The position numbers and the translations under genes are program-made. This document shows, in pieces, positions 45,874 through 55,122 of a stretch of DNA of 64,000 nucleotides; the first letter of the stretch is position 1, and every line of letters begins with the position of its first letter. The stretch is taken from positions 1 through 64,000 of the IMG/VR virus record IMGVR_UViG_3300042691_022862. The stretch is one strand, 5' to 3'. The notes below the pieces were generated by a model that saw only the letters and a list, made by a program, of their open reading frames with translations, did not search any database and was not told the origin of the DNA. This DNA is from a virus.

Positions 45874-46807
45874 CTACATTTTCCATCCCCTTGAGTTGAA
45901 TATCATGCTTAATTTGTTCGCACTTGGTCATTGCTGTATCAACAGAACACAACTGACCATCTCTATACTCAAGGATTGGTAGAACATGACTATTTTGAAA
46001 TGTTGTTTTACCAAAATGACAAAGCTTATTACATTTCCAAGACTTATTTAATTGAGGGACTTTAGTGCTTTTAATTGTTTCAAATTTTTGCCTAATCATA
46101 TCTTCTGTTTTGGGCAGGTCGTTCTTATCGTAGCATATGCTAAATGCTCCGCCATCATTAATGAAATTAATTGTGAATATGATATGTTCTATTTTTGGAT
46201 ACAGCTGACTTACAGCATAATGATAAATTCTTAATTGGGGGTCATTATGTAATTTTGCTAAGGTTTTTTCTTCGCCAGTTGCCCAATCTAATCTACGACC
46301 AGTTTTCCAGTCTACAATTTCAATAGTATTATCGTCAATAGAGGTAATAAGGTCAATAGTGCCTTTAATAGCCAATTGTCCTTCTAGAATTTCTCCATCA
46401 ATATTGTATTTATAATTAGCCCACGGCTTATTGATCACAATATCAAAGTGCTGCTCTGGCTGTAGTATGTTTCTCAACCTAGGGTCAAAGGATTTGTTGT
46501 GGTCTGTGATTGCTTTATAGCACCACTTGTGGCAGTCTTTAAAATCTTTAACATCCCACTCATGGTGTTTAAACTGGGACGTATAATAATCATAGACCTG
46601 TTCAATAATATGGTCTAAATTATACTTGTCAACACTAATGTCTCCAAGAATATCGTCATTATATATTTTTTGATTATTCTGTGTACATAGCTTAATATGG
46701 GCTAATATTTCTAATACCTTATGACAAATTGTGCCTTTATCGGCTTTAATTCCAGATGGCGAACGTATACCTAGGACATATTCAATAAAATACTGTTGAG
46801 GACACAT
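45809..46807 (-). CDS. PD-(D/E)XK (RecB/Cas4-like) nuclease
   Basis: 332 residues from ATG 46807. Motifs: CPQQYFIEYVLG at the start, GTICHKVLE, then GTIDLI and EIVDWKTGRRLDW (the D and E-x-K metal site), and YHYAV (the Q/Y helix). Late Cys cluster KCNKLCHFG. This is the RecB nuclease fold of phage recombination and end-processing enzymes. The conserved S.SS.....C...Y leader extends upstream in frame (LRSSSYGTHS) and could start at an AUU at 46852 with AAGGA eight bases before it; the ATG coordinate is the conservative choice. Confidence 0.75.
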   Translation of the reverse strand: MCPQQYFIEYVLGIRSPSGIKADKGTICHKVLEILAHIKLCTQNNQKIYNDDILGDISVDKYNLDHIIEQVYDYYTSQFKHHEWDVKDFKDCHKWCYKAITDHNKSFDPRLRNILQPEQHFDIVINKPWANYKYNIDGEILEGQLAIKGTIDLITSIDDNTIEIVDWKTGRRLDWATGEEKTLAKLHNDPQLRIYHYAVSQLYPKIEHIIFTINFINDGGAFSICYDKNDLPKTEDMIRQKFETIKSTKVPQLNKSWKCNKLCHFGKTTFQNSHVLPILEYRDGQLCSVDTAMTKCEQIKHDIQLKGMENVVDEYTVPGYTIGKYKAPGSAE

Positions 46808-46845
46808 AGAGTGTGTTCCATAAGAACTGCTTCTTAAATATGTGA

Positions 46846-47487
46846 TTATAATGGTAGTATTCCTTGATTTTGAAGAAAGGTCAAAATTGTATTGTTTTTT
46901 TGTTCAAGTGTCATATTAGAGTTATCTAATACTAGACTAAATCTTGTCCAATCATAATTATCTGGATCTAATGCTCGTTCTGGTTCAGAGTCTGAGTTGA
47001 ATATGTCTTTGGTTAGTCTGATAACTATTCCATTATTATCTAATACGCTATTTACCTCATTAGGGAAGCGATTGTCTAAAATAATAGCCAAATCATGCTG
47101 CTCTCTATATATCTTTGATATAGTAGCATCCACCCAAATATTACCGTACATTTTACGAAAAATTTCAGTGCCAATAACCTCCATTACCTGTCGCCCAGTA
47201 AGATAGTCATTAGTAACCATGTCATTATAGTGTTTTTGCTGAATCTCTATAGGCATATCTGACCAACGAATATTGGTTAAAGTATTCTTATCCTCGTCTG
47301 TACCATAGCACTGCTCATGTGTTAATCCTAGCAGATTCATACAGATGTCTTGTTTTAATGGATCAGCAAAGCTATATAGCTTGCAAGAAATTGGTAGGAA
47401 ATTTTGCTTAATAAACTTTTCTACAAATTCCCCTGAAGTACTTTTGCCAGATTGTTTTCTTCCAGAAAAGGCTAAGATTTTTGTCAT
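46846..47487 (-). CDS. Deoxynucleoside monophosphate kinase
   Basis: 213 residues. P-loop GRKQSGKST (9-17), then FADPLKQDICMNLLGL, a GRQVMEVIGTE lid segment, WVDATI and ILDNRFPNEV, matching T4 gp1-type dNMP kinases. It phosphorylates dNMPs toward dNTPs and complements the ribonucleotide reductase and dCMP deaminase encoded to the right. Overlaps the primase gene by four bases (ATGA). Confidence 0.85.
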   Translation of the reverse strand: MTKILAFSGRKQSGKSTSGEFVEKFIKQNFLPISCKLYSFADPLKQDICMNLLGLTHEQCYGTDEDKNTLTNIRWSDMPIEIQQKHYNDMVTNDYLTGRQVMEVIGTEIFRKMYGNIWVDATISKIYREQHDLAIILDNRFPNEVNSVLDNNGIVIRLTKDIFNSDSEPERALDPDNYDWTRFSLVLDNSNMTLEQKNNTILTFLQNQGILPL

Positions 47488-48641
47488 ACAATACTTTCTA
47501 AGTAGGTTTTGATTTCTGTATTAATTTCTTCCTTGCTCATTTCGCCAACGTCTGATTTGCTGATTTGCGGAATAAAAATTCTGTATGTATTCTGACACTT
47601 ATTTTTGATTTGTTCTGCTGCTTTCCGTCCAGCGTCATCGTTATCTGTAAGAATAATAAGGCTCATAGCTCCGGAAGAATCTAATAGTATTTTTTGTCTA
47701 TCGCTTAAAGAAGACCCAAACATAGCAACACTATTGTGTATACCATTTTCTTCTAGTCTCCAAACATTACCCGGACTTTCAACAATAATCGCAATGCCGC
47801 TTTTTAAAATATGCTCTTTAGCAAACCAGAAGTTATACAAATAGTTTTGACTCTTAAAGTCAGCATTATGCTTCCACTTGGGAAACTTCCATGAGTTCTC
47901 CGATGTGGGGCAAGGATTGGATGAACTGTGATATGCTTTGCAAGCGGGGCATTTTTCATATGTGCTACGGCCTGTGCATCCTACCATGAAGTCATAATTA
48001 TTATCATAGATCGGAACCACCACTCTGTCACTCATCTCCTTGCCTTCTTTGGTACATAATCCAACATCATACTTGTTTAGTACTTCTGCTGAATAGCTTC
48101 TATCTATATAGTATTGGGCAGGAATGGCTAGGGACTTAACAATCTGACTTCTCTTAACTAGATTTGTACTTTGTACCGGCTGATTCTGTAAATAATTAAC
48201 AACGCTTGTGAACTGTCTTTTTTCTCTATCTGTCTTGGAGATTTTTATGCTGTCCAAGTCTTTATTGATAAAGCCCGTTGCAAAATCTACGGCTTCCTTA
48301 AATGAACACGTTGTGTTACCGGGTTCTCTCCAACCATATTTTTGATTAGAGATTATTCCCCTGATGAATCCTATTACAGAACCCTTAAAGGTTTTTTCAC
48401 ATCCGTGTGTGCGACACTTCCAGTTGCCTCTATAGTTGTCTCCTTCTGGATATAGATTTAATGCCGAGATATTATCTCCACCATGAATAGGACAGGACAT
48501 GGTAATCATTTTATGATTAAACTTAAATTCTAAACCAAAATGTTCCAGCACAGACTCTATATCGTCGCAAATTTCATCGCAAACTACTTTGAGTTTTGCC
48601 TGATCATTCAAAGGGGATTTCTTCTTCATTAGAGTAGTCAT
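47484..48641 (-). CDS. DnaG-type primase
   Basis: 385 residues. Zinc domain with C50, H53, C76, H79, C81 (SCPIHGG and KCRTHGC), a second Cys group at 231-244 (CPACKAYHSSSNPC), and a TOPRIM domain with E288 (IIVESPG) and DNDDAG at 333-338. No C-terminal helicase-binding domain is apparent. Makes RNA primers for the phage helicase encoded upstream. Its start overlaps the helicase gene by 38 bases. Confidence 0.85.
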   Translation of the reverse strand: MTTLMKKKSPLNDQAKLKVVCDEICDDIESVLEHFGLEFKFNHKMITMSCPIHGGDNISALNLYPEGDNYRGNWKCRTHGCEKTFKGSVIGFIRGIISNQKYGWREPGNTTCSFKEAVDFATGFINKDLDSIKISKTDREKRQFTSVVNYLQNQPVQSTNLVKRSQIVKSLAIPAQYYIDRSYSAEVLNKYDVGLCTKEGKEMSDRVVVPIYDNNYDFMVGCTGRSTYEKCPACKAYHSSSNPCPTSENSWKFPKWKHNADFKSQNYLYNFWFAKEHILKSGIAIIVESPGNVWRLEENGIHNSVAMFGSSLSDRQKILLDSSGAMSLIILTDNDDAGRKAAEQIKNKCQNTYRIFIPQISKSDVGEMSKEEINTEIKTYLESIV

Positions 48642-50058
48642 CTACTATAAAGCCTTCATTATTAGTTTTAACGTTGTTTACAATTTCTAGTCTCGTTCTA
48701 CCTTCTGTAATCTTAGCACACCAACCCTTCATGAAACAATTAATATAATCGTTATCATCCAAACCTCCTCCGTGACGACTAATAACCGGGATTAATTTTC
48801 TATTACCATTATCGGAACCATCTTCCGCTATTTCTTCGTCGCTCTTACGTTTGAAAATACTAAAATTGCTACATAACCATATAATACGATCTGATCCGCT
48901 TGCAGAGTCAGTACTTTCTTTAGTTATACCGTCTCTGTTTAACTGAATAAAGGCCACAATAGGCACCTTATATCTTACAGCAAAATTATGTAGACTGGTC
49001 ATCATAAAGCCTAATACCTGATATTCTTTCAAGTCTTGACTAATACCAGCGCTATCCATGAGTTTTAGATAGTCATAAAATATAACACATTCTTTAGCTG
49101 TTCCGTCATCATTTAAGCCAACCTCTTTTACAAGCCATCTTCTCATAATCGCCAGCTGATCTTCAAATGGCTTACCGGCTATACTTTTATGATATAGCTT
49201 CATGTTCTTTAGTTCTTGTACAGATTTACTTATTTTATTTTTCTTGTCTGGAGATTCAGAGAACTTTCCAGTTTCGATAACATTAATTTCTATCTCGCTC
49301 ATCATAGCTAATAATCTGTGAATATGATCTTCTTTATTCATTTCTGTATCCATGTTTAAAACAGGAATACCTAGGGAAGCAATATTTTTACCCATATTAT
49401 CTGACAATAGTGTTTTACCGGTTTTGGGTCTAGCTCCGATAACATTAATAGTTCCTTTTCTTAATCCTCCCCCTATTGCCTGATCATAAATGGGAAAGCC
49501 GGTAGGAATACCTACTTGATCGATCTTATTTTCTTCAAGGTTCTTAATATATTCTTCTACAGTAGCCCCAATTTGTTCGGGTCCAGAATCAGCATCATTA
49601 AGCAGTGAAGTGAAGTTAAAGATGCTATCTTCCGCTATTGCGATAATTGAAGATATGGGTTCATTACCACTAACGTCTAAGATTTTATCTTGTGCTTGTT
49701 CTAGTTGTTTTCTCAGGAGTCTTGCGATTTCTAGCTTGCGAATTTTTGCAGCAAATCTTCTAACATTCTCTAGACTTACTGGAAAATCCATAATAGCCTT
49801 GAGATGCTGTGTCTCTTCTTTTTTAGACAAGATATGAGAGACACCAATTTCCTGGGCTGTAGAATATATAGATGCAATATCAATTGTGTTAGTATTATTG
49901 TCACATAACGTTTTTAAACATTTATAAATGATACTATTACTATCAATAGTAAAAGAGCTTTCCTGAATAATATCTGCTATATCCAAATAAGCAGCATCTC
50001 CATATGTACAAATACCAGCCAAAACCGCTCTTTCTGCGGCGGGATCACACAAAATCAT
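48604..50058 (-). CDS. DnaB-like replicative helicase
   Basis: The start is set at ATG 50058, which shares one base with the upstream stop (TAATG) and has AGGAG in front; an earlier in-frame start lies inside the upstream gene. This gives 484 residues. N-terminal DnaB domain (DPAAERAVLAGI), linker helices, then RecA-like core with Walker A GARPKTGKT (208-216), NMDTEM, Walker B VIFYDYLKL and IVAFIQLNRDG. C-terminal tail acidic. Hexameric 5'-3' unwinding at the phage fork. Confidence 0.9.
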   Translation of the reverse strand: MILCDPAAERAVLAGICTYGDAAYLDIADIIQESSFTIDSNSIIYKCLKTLCDNNTNTIDIASIYSTAQEIGVSHILSKKEETQHLKAIMDFPVSLENVRRFAAKIRKLEIARLLRKQLEQAQDKILDVSGNEPISSIIAIAEDSIFNFTSLLNDADSGPEQIGATVEEYIKNLEENKIDQVGIPTGFPIYDQAIGGGLRKGTINVIGARPKTGKTLLSDNMGKNIASLGIPVLNMDTEMNKEDHIHRLLAMMSEIEINVIETGKFSESPDKKNKISKSVQELKNMKLYHKSIAGKPFEDQLAIMRRWLVKEVGLNDDGTAKECVIFYDYLKLMDSAGISQDLKEYQVLGFMMTSLHNFAVRYKVPIVAFIQLNRDGITKESTDSASGSDRIIWLCSNFSIFKRKSDEEIAEDGSDNGNRKLIPVISRHGGGLDDNDYINCFMKGWCAKITEGRTRLEIVNNVKTNNEGFIVDDYSNEEEIPFE

Positions 50059-50435
50059 TAGCCTGCTCCTGTTGAACACTTGTTGCACTTATATCTTTCT
50101 ATAGACTCGATCAACATTGGTGCAACTTTGTCTTTTTTTCCGCAAACACGACACTGCACCTTGATATGTTCAAATGGTGGCTTTCTCTCTGATGGTGGAG
50201 GCTTACGGATTTTCTTATCAATCTCCACATCTTCTTTGCACATGTTAAACTCAGGCATCCTACTGAATTTGTTCAAAGACTTTTTCTTTTTGGGTTGAGT
50301 AGCGGTTTCCTTCTTCACCCTCGTTTTTTTGGGCTGTGTAGTTGGAGTTATATTTTGTTCAGTTTGTGGTTCTTCTACAAGGCCACGCTGTAATATTGCT
50401 ATTAGTTGTTTAATATCATCATTATTAAGACCCAT
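50058..50435 (-). CDS. Small zinc-finger protein with basic T/P/K linker
   Basis: 125 residues. After a short helix the chain is Thr/Pro/Lys-rich (TTQPKKTRVKKETATQPKK), then a CRVCGK ... CNKC zinc site near the C-terminus. Located directly before dnaB with TAATG overlap. Possibly a DNA-binding accessory of replication; this is inferred from place and charge. Confidence 0.5.
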   Translation of the reverse strand: MGLNNDDIKQLIAILQRGLVEEPQTEQNITPTTQPKKTRVKKETATQPKKKKSLNKFSRMPEFNMCKEDVEIDKKIRKPPPSERKPPFEHIKVQCRVCGKKDKVAPMLIESIERYKCNKCSTGAG

Positions 50436-50913
50436 GTTTCACCTTTGTTTTTTGAACTGACAAGATAATATCCGACAGGTTTTTTAACCCATTAGCCAAA
50501 TAAGATAGTCTGTCGCTTCTTTGCTTGGCGTATTTCTTAATATTATTCACAGATTGGGCCTTGTCATTATGTTTAATAGCTTGTCCAGATTTTTCTAAAT
50601 AGCCATAGCCTTTATAATTATTAATCTCATCTGCTATTAAATCTTTTAATGTTTCGTCTGCCCAATTGTATCTAGCTATTTCTCTATTAATTGTTCTTTG
50701 TGTATGAAAACTAAATTGGCCTAACCGATATGCTATTTGAGCACAATCTTCTGGTGTGAGCTTTTCTATTGTATCTCTACTCATCGTTAAATATTGATTA
50801 AGTTCATCAGACGGCATAGTATCATCCTTATAGGTAGAAAAGCCTATGGACTGCTCATATTCATCTAATATTTCGTCCCAATATTTTACTTCGTCTTTCG
50901 CTGTTTTAAGCAT
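50425..50913 (-). CDS. Conserved phage helical protein
   Basis: The start is placed at ATG 50913, after AAAGGA; the longer frame overlaps the upstream gene more. This gives 162 residues, almost all helical and charged (KYWDEILDEYEQSIGF, LGQFSFHTQRTINREIARYN, YGYLEKSGQAIKHNDKAQSV). No motif I can name. The protein lies between an endonuclease-like gene and a zinc protein in the replication operon. Confidence 0.5.
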   Translation of the reverse strand: MLKTAKDEVKYWDEILDEYEQSIGFSTYKDDTMPSDELNQYLTMSRDTIEKLTPEDCAQIAYRLGQFSFHTQRTINREIARYNWADETLKDLIADEINNYKGYGYLEKSGQAIKHNDKAQSVNNIKKYAKQRSDRLSYLANGLKNLSDIILSVQKTKVKHGS

Positions 50914-51313
50914 TGGAAATCCTTTCAAGCCAGATATCCGGAGATTCATTATAGGCTAATGATAAATATGTTATATTGTTAATGTCGCACCACTCTTCTT
51001 TTTCTCTATCTCTCTTTTGGGCCTTCAAAAAGTTTAATACCGTACTGTGATAGAATGATATAAACTTATAATGTTGCTCACCATGAACTTCAAAACAAAT
51101 CTTTTTAAGTGGAATATAAAAGTCTAAATATAGAGTCTCGTTTTTTCTTAAAGGTATTGGTACTTCCTCTAATGTTTGTAGGGTAGGATATGCTAATTTA
51201 ATTAATTCTCTAGCCTTAAGATGCAAGCTAGACTTATTTGCTATGTTACCCTTGGCCATATTTCCCGTTAATAGCCAATTATGAGAACCACCATCTAAAT
51301 CTTTTATTAGCAT
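50906..51313 (-). CDS. Vsr-like restriction-fold endonuclease
   Basis: 135 residues. LYLDFYIPLKKICFEVHGEQ then HYKF, a D..........E.HG.QH pattern with later RDREKEEWCDINNITYLSL, is the Vsr/EDxHD-type nuclease core. No N-terminal DNA-binding domain. Overlaps recA by seven bases. Either a repair or processing nuclease or a homing gene; the second such fold in the window. Confidence 0.55.
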   Translation of the reverse strand: MLIKDLDGGSHNWLLTGNMAKGNIANKSSLHLKARELIKLAYPTLQTLEEVPIPLRKNETLYLDFYIPLKKICFEVHGEQHYKFISFYHSTVLNFLKAQKRDREKEEWCDINNITYLSLAYNESPDIWLERISNA

Positions 51314-52320
51314 TTTATGCCCATTGTATCCTTAACAGTTTTCACTAAATCATGATACGCTTTAGGATTCTCTAGTAGATAGTGTCTAACCTTTTCAGCT
51401 CCCTGAAATTTAGGCTTATCTTCTAAAGCAGTCAAAGTATACCAAGCACCACCTTTGTGAATGATACCCATGTCTGAGGCTAGTGTAATAGCTTCCATAT
51501 ATTTGTCAATACCCTGACCATATCTGATATAGCTTGTAATATTTCCTCCGGGTGGCCCTAAAGCAGAACATGCTACTTGCCACTCTATCTCTTGTCCTAT
51601 TTGAGTACTATCGGCACTTAGAGTCCAAGGCTTGAAGGTTTTGGCTCTTAGCTTAATGTCTGTCTGATAGGCGATAGCCTGACCGCTCTTCTCCTTAAAT
51701 TCTGCACCATATCCTGTAGGATTACCCATTAGGTGAGTAATGCCAATAACAATATTTTTATTTACTGGAATAACATTAGCGACCTTACGACAAAACTTAG
51801 CCAATAGTTTTGCTCCATCTGCTCTTTGCATCTTATCCATTTCGCTAGTAATTTCTGCTTCTGTACATAGTGCAGAGTAAGAGTCTATGATGAGTACGCA
51901 TCCCGGTATCTCATTAATAATTTTTTCTGCAATCTGTAAATATTCTTCGCCGTGCAGAATCTTACCTTGTTGACTACCGATAACGTGAAATCTATCTAAA
52001 TCTAATCCGGGTATTCCTTCTAGATCTCTTTTTTTCAGTCTACCTTCAATATTTAGGTAGTACACTTCTCTTGGACTTTTCAAACCTCCTTGATATTCTG
52101 GTTTTTGTGCTGTAGCAGCGAAGTCTAGTGATGTTGTGGTTTTGCCGCATTTTGGTTGTCCGGTTAAGATAACAAAACTACCTTCTGGTATGCCGCCATT
52201 CAAAATAATATCCAATGATGGACTAACAGGAATAATAACATTTTTACGATCAACAATGGCATTACCCGTTAGGATAATATCATCTCCAAAGTTTTTTACC
52301 ACATCGTCTTTAAGACTCAT
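51307..52320 (-). CDS. recA: RecA/UvsX-type recombinase
   Basis: 337 residues. Walker A GQPKCGKT (54-61), Walker B CVLIIDSYSAL (about 140), ISPSL-type entry (VSPSLDIILNGGIPEGSF), loop L1/L2 region (GITHLMGNPTGYGAEF) and KSGQAIAYQTDIKL. Catalyses ATP-dependent strand exchange in recombination-dependent replication and repair, alongside the SSB and the RecB-like nuclease. Confidence 0.9.
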   Translation of the reverse strand: MSLKDDVVKNFGDDIILTGNAIVDRKNVIIPVSPSLDIILNGGIPEGSFVILTGQPKCGKTTTSLDFAATAQKPEYQGGLKSPREVYYLNIEGRLKKRDLEGIPGLDLDRFHVIGSQQGKILHGEEYLQIAEKIINEIPGCVLIIDSYSALCTEAEITSEMDKMQRADGAKLLAKFCRKVANVIPVNKNIVIGITHLMGNPTGYGAEFKEKSGQAIAYQTDIKLRAKTFKPWTLSADSTQIGQEIEWQVACSALGPPGGNITSYIRYGQGIDKYMEAITLASDMGIIHKGGAWYTLTALEDKPKFQGAEKVRHYLLENPKAYHDLVKTVKDTMGIKC

Positions 52321-52735
52321 TATCTAATCCCTTTAATTTAGAAATAATATTAGGTTTGACTTTTTGACCACCAAATTTTACATTATCAGAACGTTGTAGG
52401 TTCAATGACAGGTCTTGATTTTCATTACTTAGTTTGATCTGTTCTTGTTCTATGATAGCTGGTAGGTGTGGTGCTCGCAGAGAATATATTTTTGAAGCCT
52501 TGGGATTATTCAAGGCTCTAATAATAGCGGTTTCTGGATATTTTTTTAATAGTTGATACGCAGAAGCTATTTGATTCCTATAATATTTTTCCCATTCTTT
52601 AGCAACCCAGAATCTATAATGTAGATCCTTCTTATCCTTTTGTGCCATCTTTTCACAGATTAGCTCTGTGATATATTGGGCAGCAGATACGCTTTTCCCA
52701 TTAGAGTACTTAGACGGATATTTTTTATTCGACAT
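52310..52735 (-). CDS. Conserved hypothetical protein beside recA
   Basis: 141 residues, charged and helical: VSAAQYITELICEKMAQKD, YRFWVAKEWEKYYRNQIASA then YQLLKKYPETAIIRALNNPK. Last part is Lys/Asn-rich and unstructured. A DNA-binding helper of recombination would fit but nothing in the sequence proves it. Overlaps recA by 11 bases. Confidence 0.5.
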   Translation of the reverse strand: MSNKKYPSKYSNGKSVSAAQYITELICEKMAQKDKKDLHYRFWVAKEWEKYYRNQIASAYQLLKKYPETAIIRALNNPKASKIYSLRAPHLPAIIEQEQIKLSNENQDLSLNLQRSDNVKFGGQKVKPNIISKLKGLDNES

Positions 52736-52748
52736 ATTCTAACTATTA

Positions 52749-53072
52749 TCAATCTCGCGGCCTGAAGATATAGCTTTGTGTTCTTTGCTTATGAGCATCC
52801 ATATTCTTGATAAACTCATCAGAAAGCTGTGCGGCGCTCTCTGTCATAATACTTACTGTATTATTTTTCTTTGCTGATGTTTGTCTAATCATTAAGTCTT
52901 TAGTATGATCTTTTTTAGCCTTAGACGTTTTTTTGGTTTTACCAGCTTTGGCTATGACCGATTCTACCTGAGCTAAAGAAACCTTCAACTCTGTTGCAAT
53001 ATCTGATACTGACTTGTTTTGATCATACAGATACTTGATGGCGTATTCTGTTGTTTTAGATAGTCTGGGCAT
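52749..53072 (-). CDS. HTH DNA-binding protein
   Basis: 107 residues. Helix-turn-helix at about 6-40 (YAIKYLYDQNKSVSDIATEL then KVSLAQVESVIAK), followed by a Lys-rich linker and a helix. Small phage HTH regulator or DNA-binding accessory. One-base overlap with its upstream neighbour's stop. Confidence 0.55.
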   Translation of the reverse strand: MPRLSKTTEYAIKYLYDQNKSVSDIATELKVSLAQVESVIAKAGKTKKTSKAKKDHTKDLMIRQTSAKKNNTVSIMTESAAQLSDEFIKNMDAHKQRTQSYIFRPRD

Positions 53073-53464
53073 TATGATAACTCTCTTTCGGCATTATTAA
53101 GCCAAGCTAGATTTTTGGTGGTTAAAAAATTAAGGTATAGATCAAAGATTTTTTGGTTGACTTCTTTGAATTCAAATTGCTTTCTACCAATTTTCGATAA
53201 GAATTTGGTATTTTTGCCTTCGCTGTATAGTCCGATTGGATTATAAATCTTACCATATGTACCAATCTTGATATAAAATCTGGTAGGCTTATCATCTGTG
53301 CGAACAGACTTGGCAACCACCTTGTTGTTTTCTGTTTTTGATTGTGGGCGATCATTATCATCTAAGAAATCATGATCACCTAGTATAGTAAAGTATTCGT
53401 AGTGCTTTTCTGATGGTTCTCTGTTTTTTTGAAAAAACATAAAATCCGATGTTAGCTTGGCCAT
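53072..53464 (-). CDS. Hypothetical protein
   Basis: 130 residues, beta-rich middle (RFYIKIGTYGKIYNPIGLYS then FLSKIGRK) and helical end. No motif recognised. Overlaps the zinc-ribbon gene upstream by 13 bases and is followed by the HTH gene; translated as part of the operon. Confidence 0.45.
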   Translation of the reverse strand: MAKLTSDFMFFQKNREPSEKHYEYFTILGDHDFLDDNDRPQSKTENNKVVAKSVRTDDKPTRFYIKIGTYGKIYNPIGLYSEGKNTKFLSKIGRKQFEFKEVNQKIFDLYLNFLTTKNLAWLNNAERELS

Positions 53465-53799
53465 ATTGTTTTAGTGCCTTTCTTCATTCGTGACATTCCT
53501 TTTGGTAGAGGCTTATCATCTACCGATTCTTTATAGCTATTATGTTTTTTATGTAGTTCTACCTTTTGATCGTCGCTAAGTCTGTCTCTGTTTCTGTTGG
53601 CTAGATCGCCTATCGTCTTTAGTTCGCTGTCAGACTTCTTTACAGAAGCACTTAATGTACTAACGTCTTTTATATAAAGCCTGTGTGTTGTTTTCTTATT
53701 GCATGAGATGCAATTAGGACTTTCAACATAGTCTTTTATATGAAAAAAAATTTCGAAGTCAGTATCGCACGACTCGCAATGATATGAATATGTGGGCAT
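53452..53799 (-). CDS. FmdB-like zinc-ribbon protein
   Basis: The start is set at ATG 53799, sharing a base with the upstream stop (TAATG). This gives 115 residues. MPTYSYHCESCDTDFEIF with CNSC-type second pair (CISCNKKT) is the FmdB/CxxC_CxxC regulatory zinc ribbon. The C-terminal half is a charged helix ending PKGMSRMKKGT. Probably a transcription-related or DNA-binding zinc protein. Confidence 0.6.
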   Translation of the reverse strand: MPTYSYHCESCDTDFEIFFHIKDYVESPNCISCNKKTTHRLYIKDVSTLSASVKKSDSELKTIGDLANRNRDRLSDDQKVELHKKHNSYKESVDDKPLPKGMSRMKKGTKTIWPS

Positions 53800-54383
53800 T
53801 ATAGTGAGTATGATTCTGGTAAATAAACTGTCCATTCCCTGGGTATATCTGTTCTTATCTTAGATAGGTGGTGAGCTATAGGCAAGTATTTGATACTTTT
53901 TTGGGGCGTTATTGGTAAATTTATTAGTGGCATATTGGCTTGCTTTGGTGTTCTGTTGCGTTTTTTTCTGTTGCACGTAATACATGCTGTTACTATATTG
54001 GTCCAAGAGGTTGGTGTTCCTATATTATGATTCCATAATGACTTAGGTATAACGTGGTCGTATGTTAATTCGTTCATGTCTTTGGAAACACCACAATATT
54101 GACACATATAATTATCTCGTATAAATAAATTCTTACGAGAAAACTTTACCCTATAAGAGTTAATCCTATAGTATTTATTAGTTTTAGCTACTGCCGGTAT
54201 GGGATACTTTTTATTATTAGTACCCATTATATAGTCATTTTTATAGAAGTCTATAATTTCTATGGTTGCGATTTGTGAGCTATCATTTTTCATAGACCAA
54301 ATAATAGCCTTCTTCCAGTCAATAACTGTTAGAGGACTATAATCAGCATTTAAAACTAAGCATTGACTATTTTGGTTGTCCAT
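53799..54383 (-). CDS. HNH endonuclease
   Basis: 194 residues. RDNYMCQYCGV (C94, C97), ELTYDHVIPKS (D109, H110) and NIVTACITCNRKK (C134, C137): a full HNH nuclease with zinc ribbon. The N-terminal half (LVLNADYSPLTVIDWKKAII) matches the widespread HNH-containing family of bacterial and phage nucleases. Overlaps PhoH by 17 bases. Homing or DNA packaging/processing roles are both possible. Confidence 0.85.
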   Translation of the reverse strand: MDNQNSQCLVLNADYSPLTVIDWKKAIIWSMKNDSSQIATIEIIDFYKNDYIMGTNNKKYPIPAVAKTNKYYRINSYRVKFSRKNLFIRDNYMCQYCGVSKDMNELTYDHVIPKSLWNHNIGTPTSWTNIVTACITCNRKKRNRTPKQANMPLINLPITPQKSIKYLPIAHHLSKIRTDIPREWTVYLPESYSL

Positions 54384-55098
54384 TTTCGTAAGTGTCTAAG
54401 CGTCCAAGAATTTTGCCTATAATCGGATGTCTAACAATATCAGAAACATCCAAATATGATACTCCTATCCCCTCTACATTATCTAAAACGTTTGTCATAG
54501 TGTGAAACCCACCCTGCAAATGTCTATTTAGGTCTGACTGGCTAACGTCTCCAGTCAAAACCATCTTACTGTTTGTGCCAAGTCGTGTCAATAACATTTT
54601 TAGTTGATCGTATGAAGCATTTTGACATTCATCCGCCACTATAAAGCTGTCATGAAAATTACGACCTCTCATTAAGCCAAGAGGTACAATCTCGATCTTA
54701 TTGTTGGTCTTAAGACTAGCATATAAAGCACTAGAGATAAAGTGGTTTACTTCGTCTAGTAAGGGCAATAGATACGGATGTAATTTTTCTTCTGCTGTTC
54801 CTGGTAAATACCCGATTTTTTCTCCGGACTCTACTACAGGTCTGGTTATAACTATCTTTTTGACCTTATTATCTAATAAATATTCCAAGGCCATACCAAT
54901 AGCTATGTGTGTTTTACCACTACCAGCCACACCTTGACAAAAACTAATATAGTTTTCTGCTATAGTTCTAATATATTGTTTTTGATTTTCTGTTCTTGGT
55001 TTTAATCTATTGCGGTAGATATCTCCAACCGGCTGAATATCATTAGTCAAATCAATAACTTTAGGTTTTTTCTTAATGTTTTTGCTTTTTTTTCTCAA
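54367..55098 (-). CDS. phoH: PhoH-like ATPase
   Basis: 243 residues. Walker A GVAGSGKT (56-63), IVITRPVVESGEKIGYLPG, Walker B VADECQNA (155-162) and VLTGDVSQSDL. Typical PhoH family (predicted RNA helicase-type ATPase) common in marine and freshwater phages; the role during infection is not established. Lies just before the reductase gene in transcription order's 3' direction. Confidence 0.9.
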   Translation of the reverse strand: MRKKSKNIKKKPKVIDLTNDIQPVGDIYRNRLKPRTENQKQYIRTIAENYISFCQGVAGSGKTHIAIGMALEYLLDNKVKKIVITRPVVESGEKIGYLPGTAEEKLHPYLLPLLDEVNHFISSALYASLKTNNKIEIVPLGLMRGRNFHDSFIVADECQNASYDQLKMLLTRLGTNSKMVLTGDVSQSDLNRHLQGGFHTMTNVLDNVEGIGVSYLDVSDIVRHPIIGKILGRLDTYENGQPK

Positions 55099-55122
55099 GA
55101 TATTTCCTTTACGGATAGTGGG

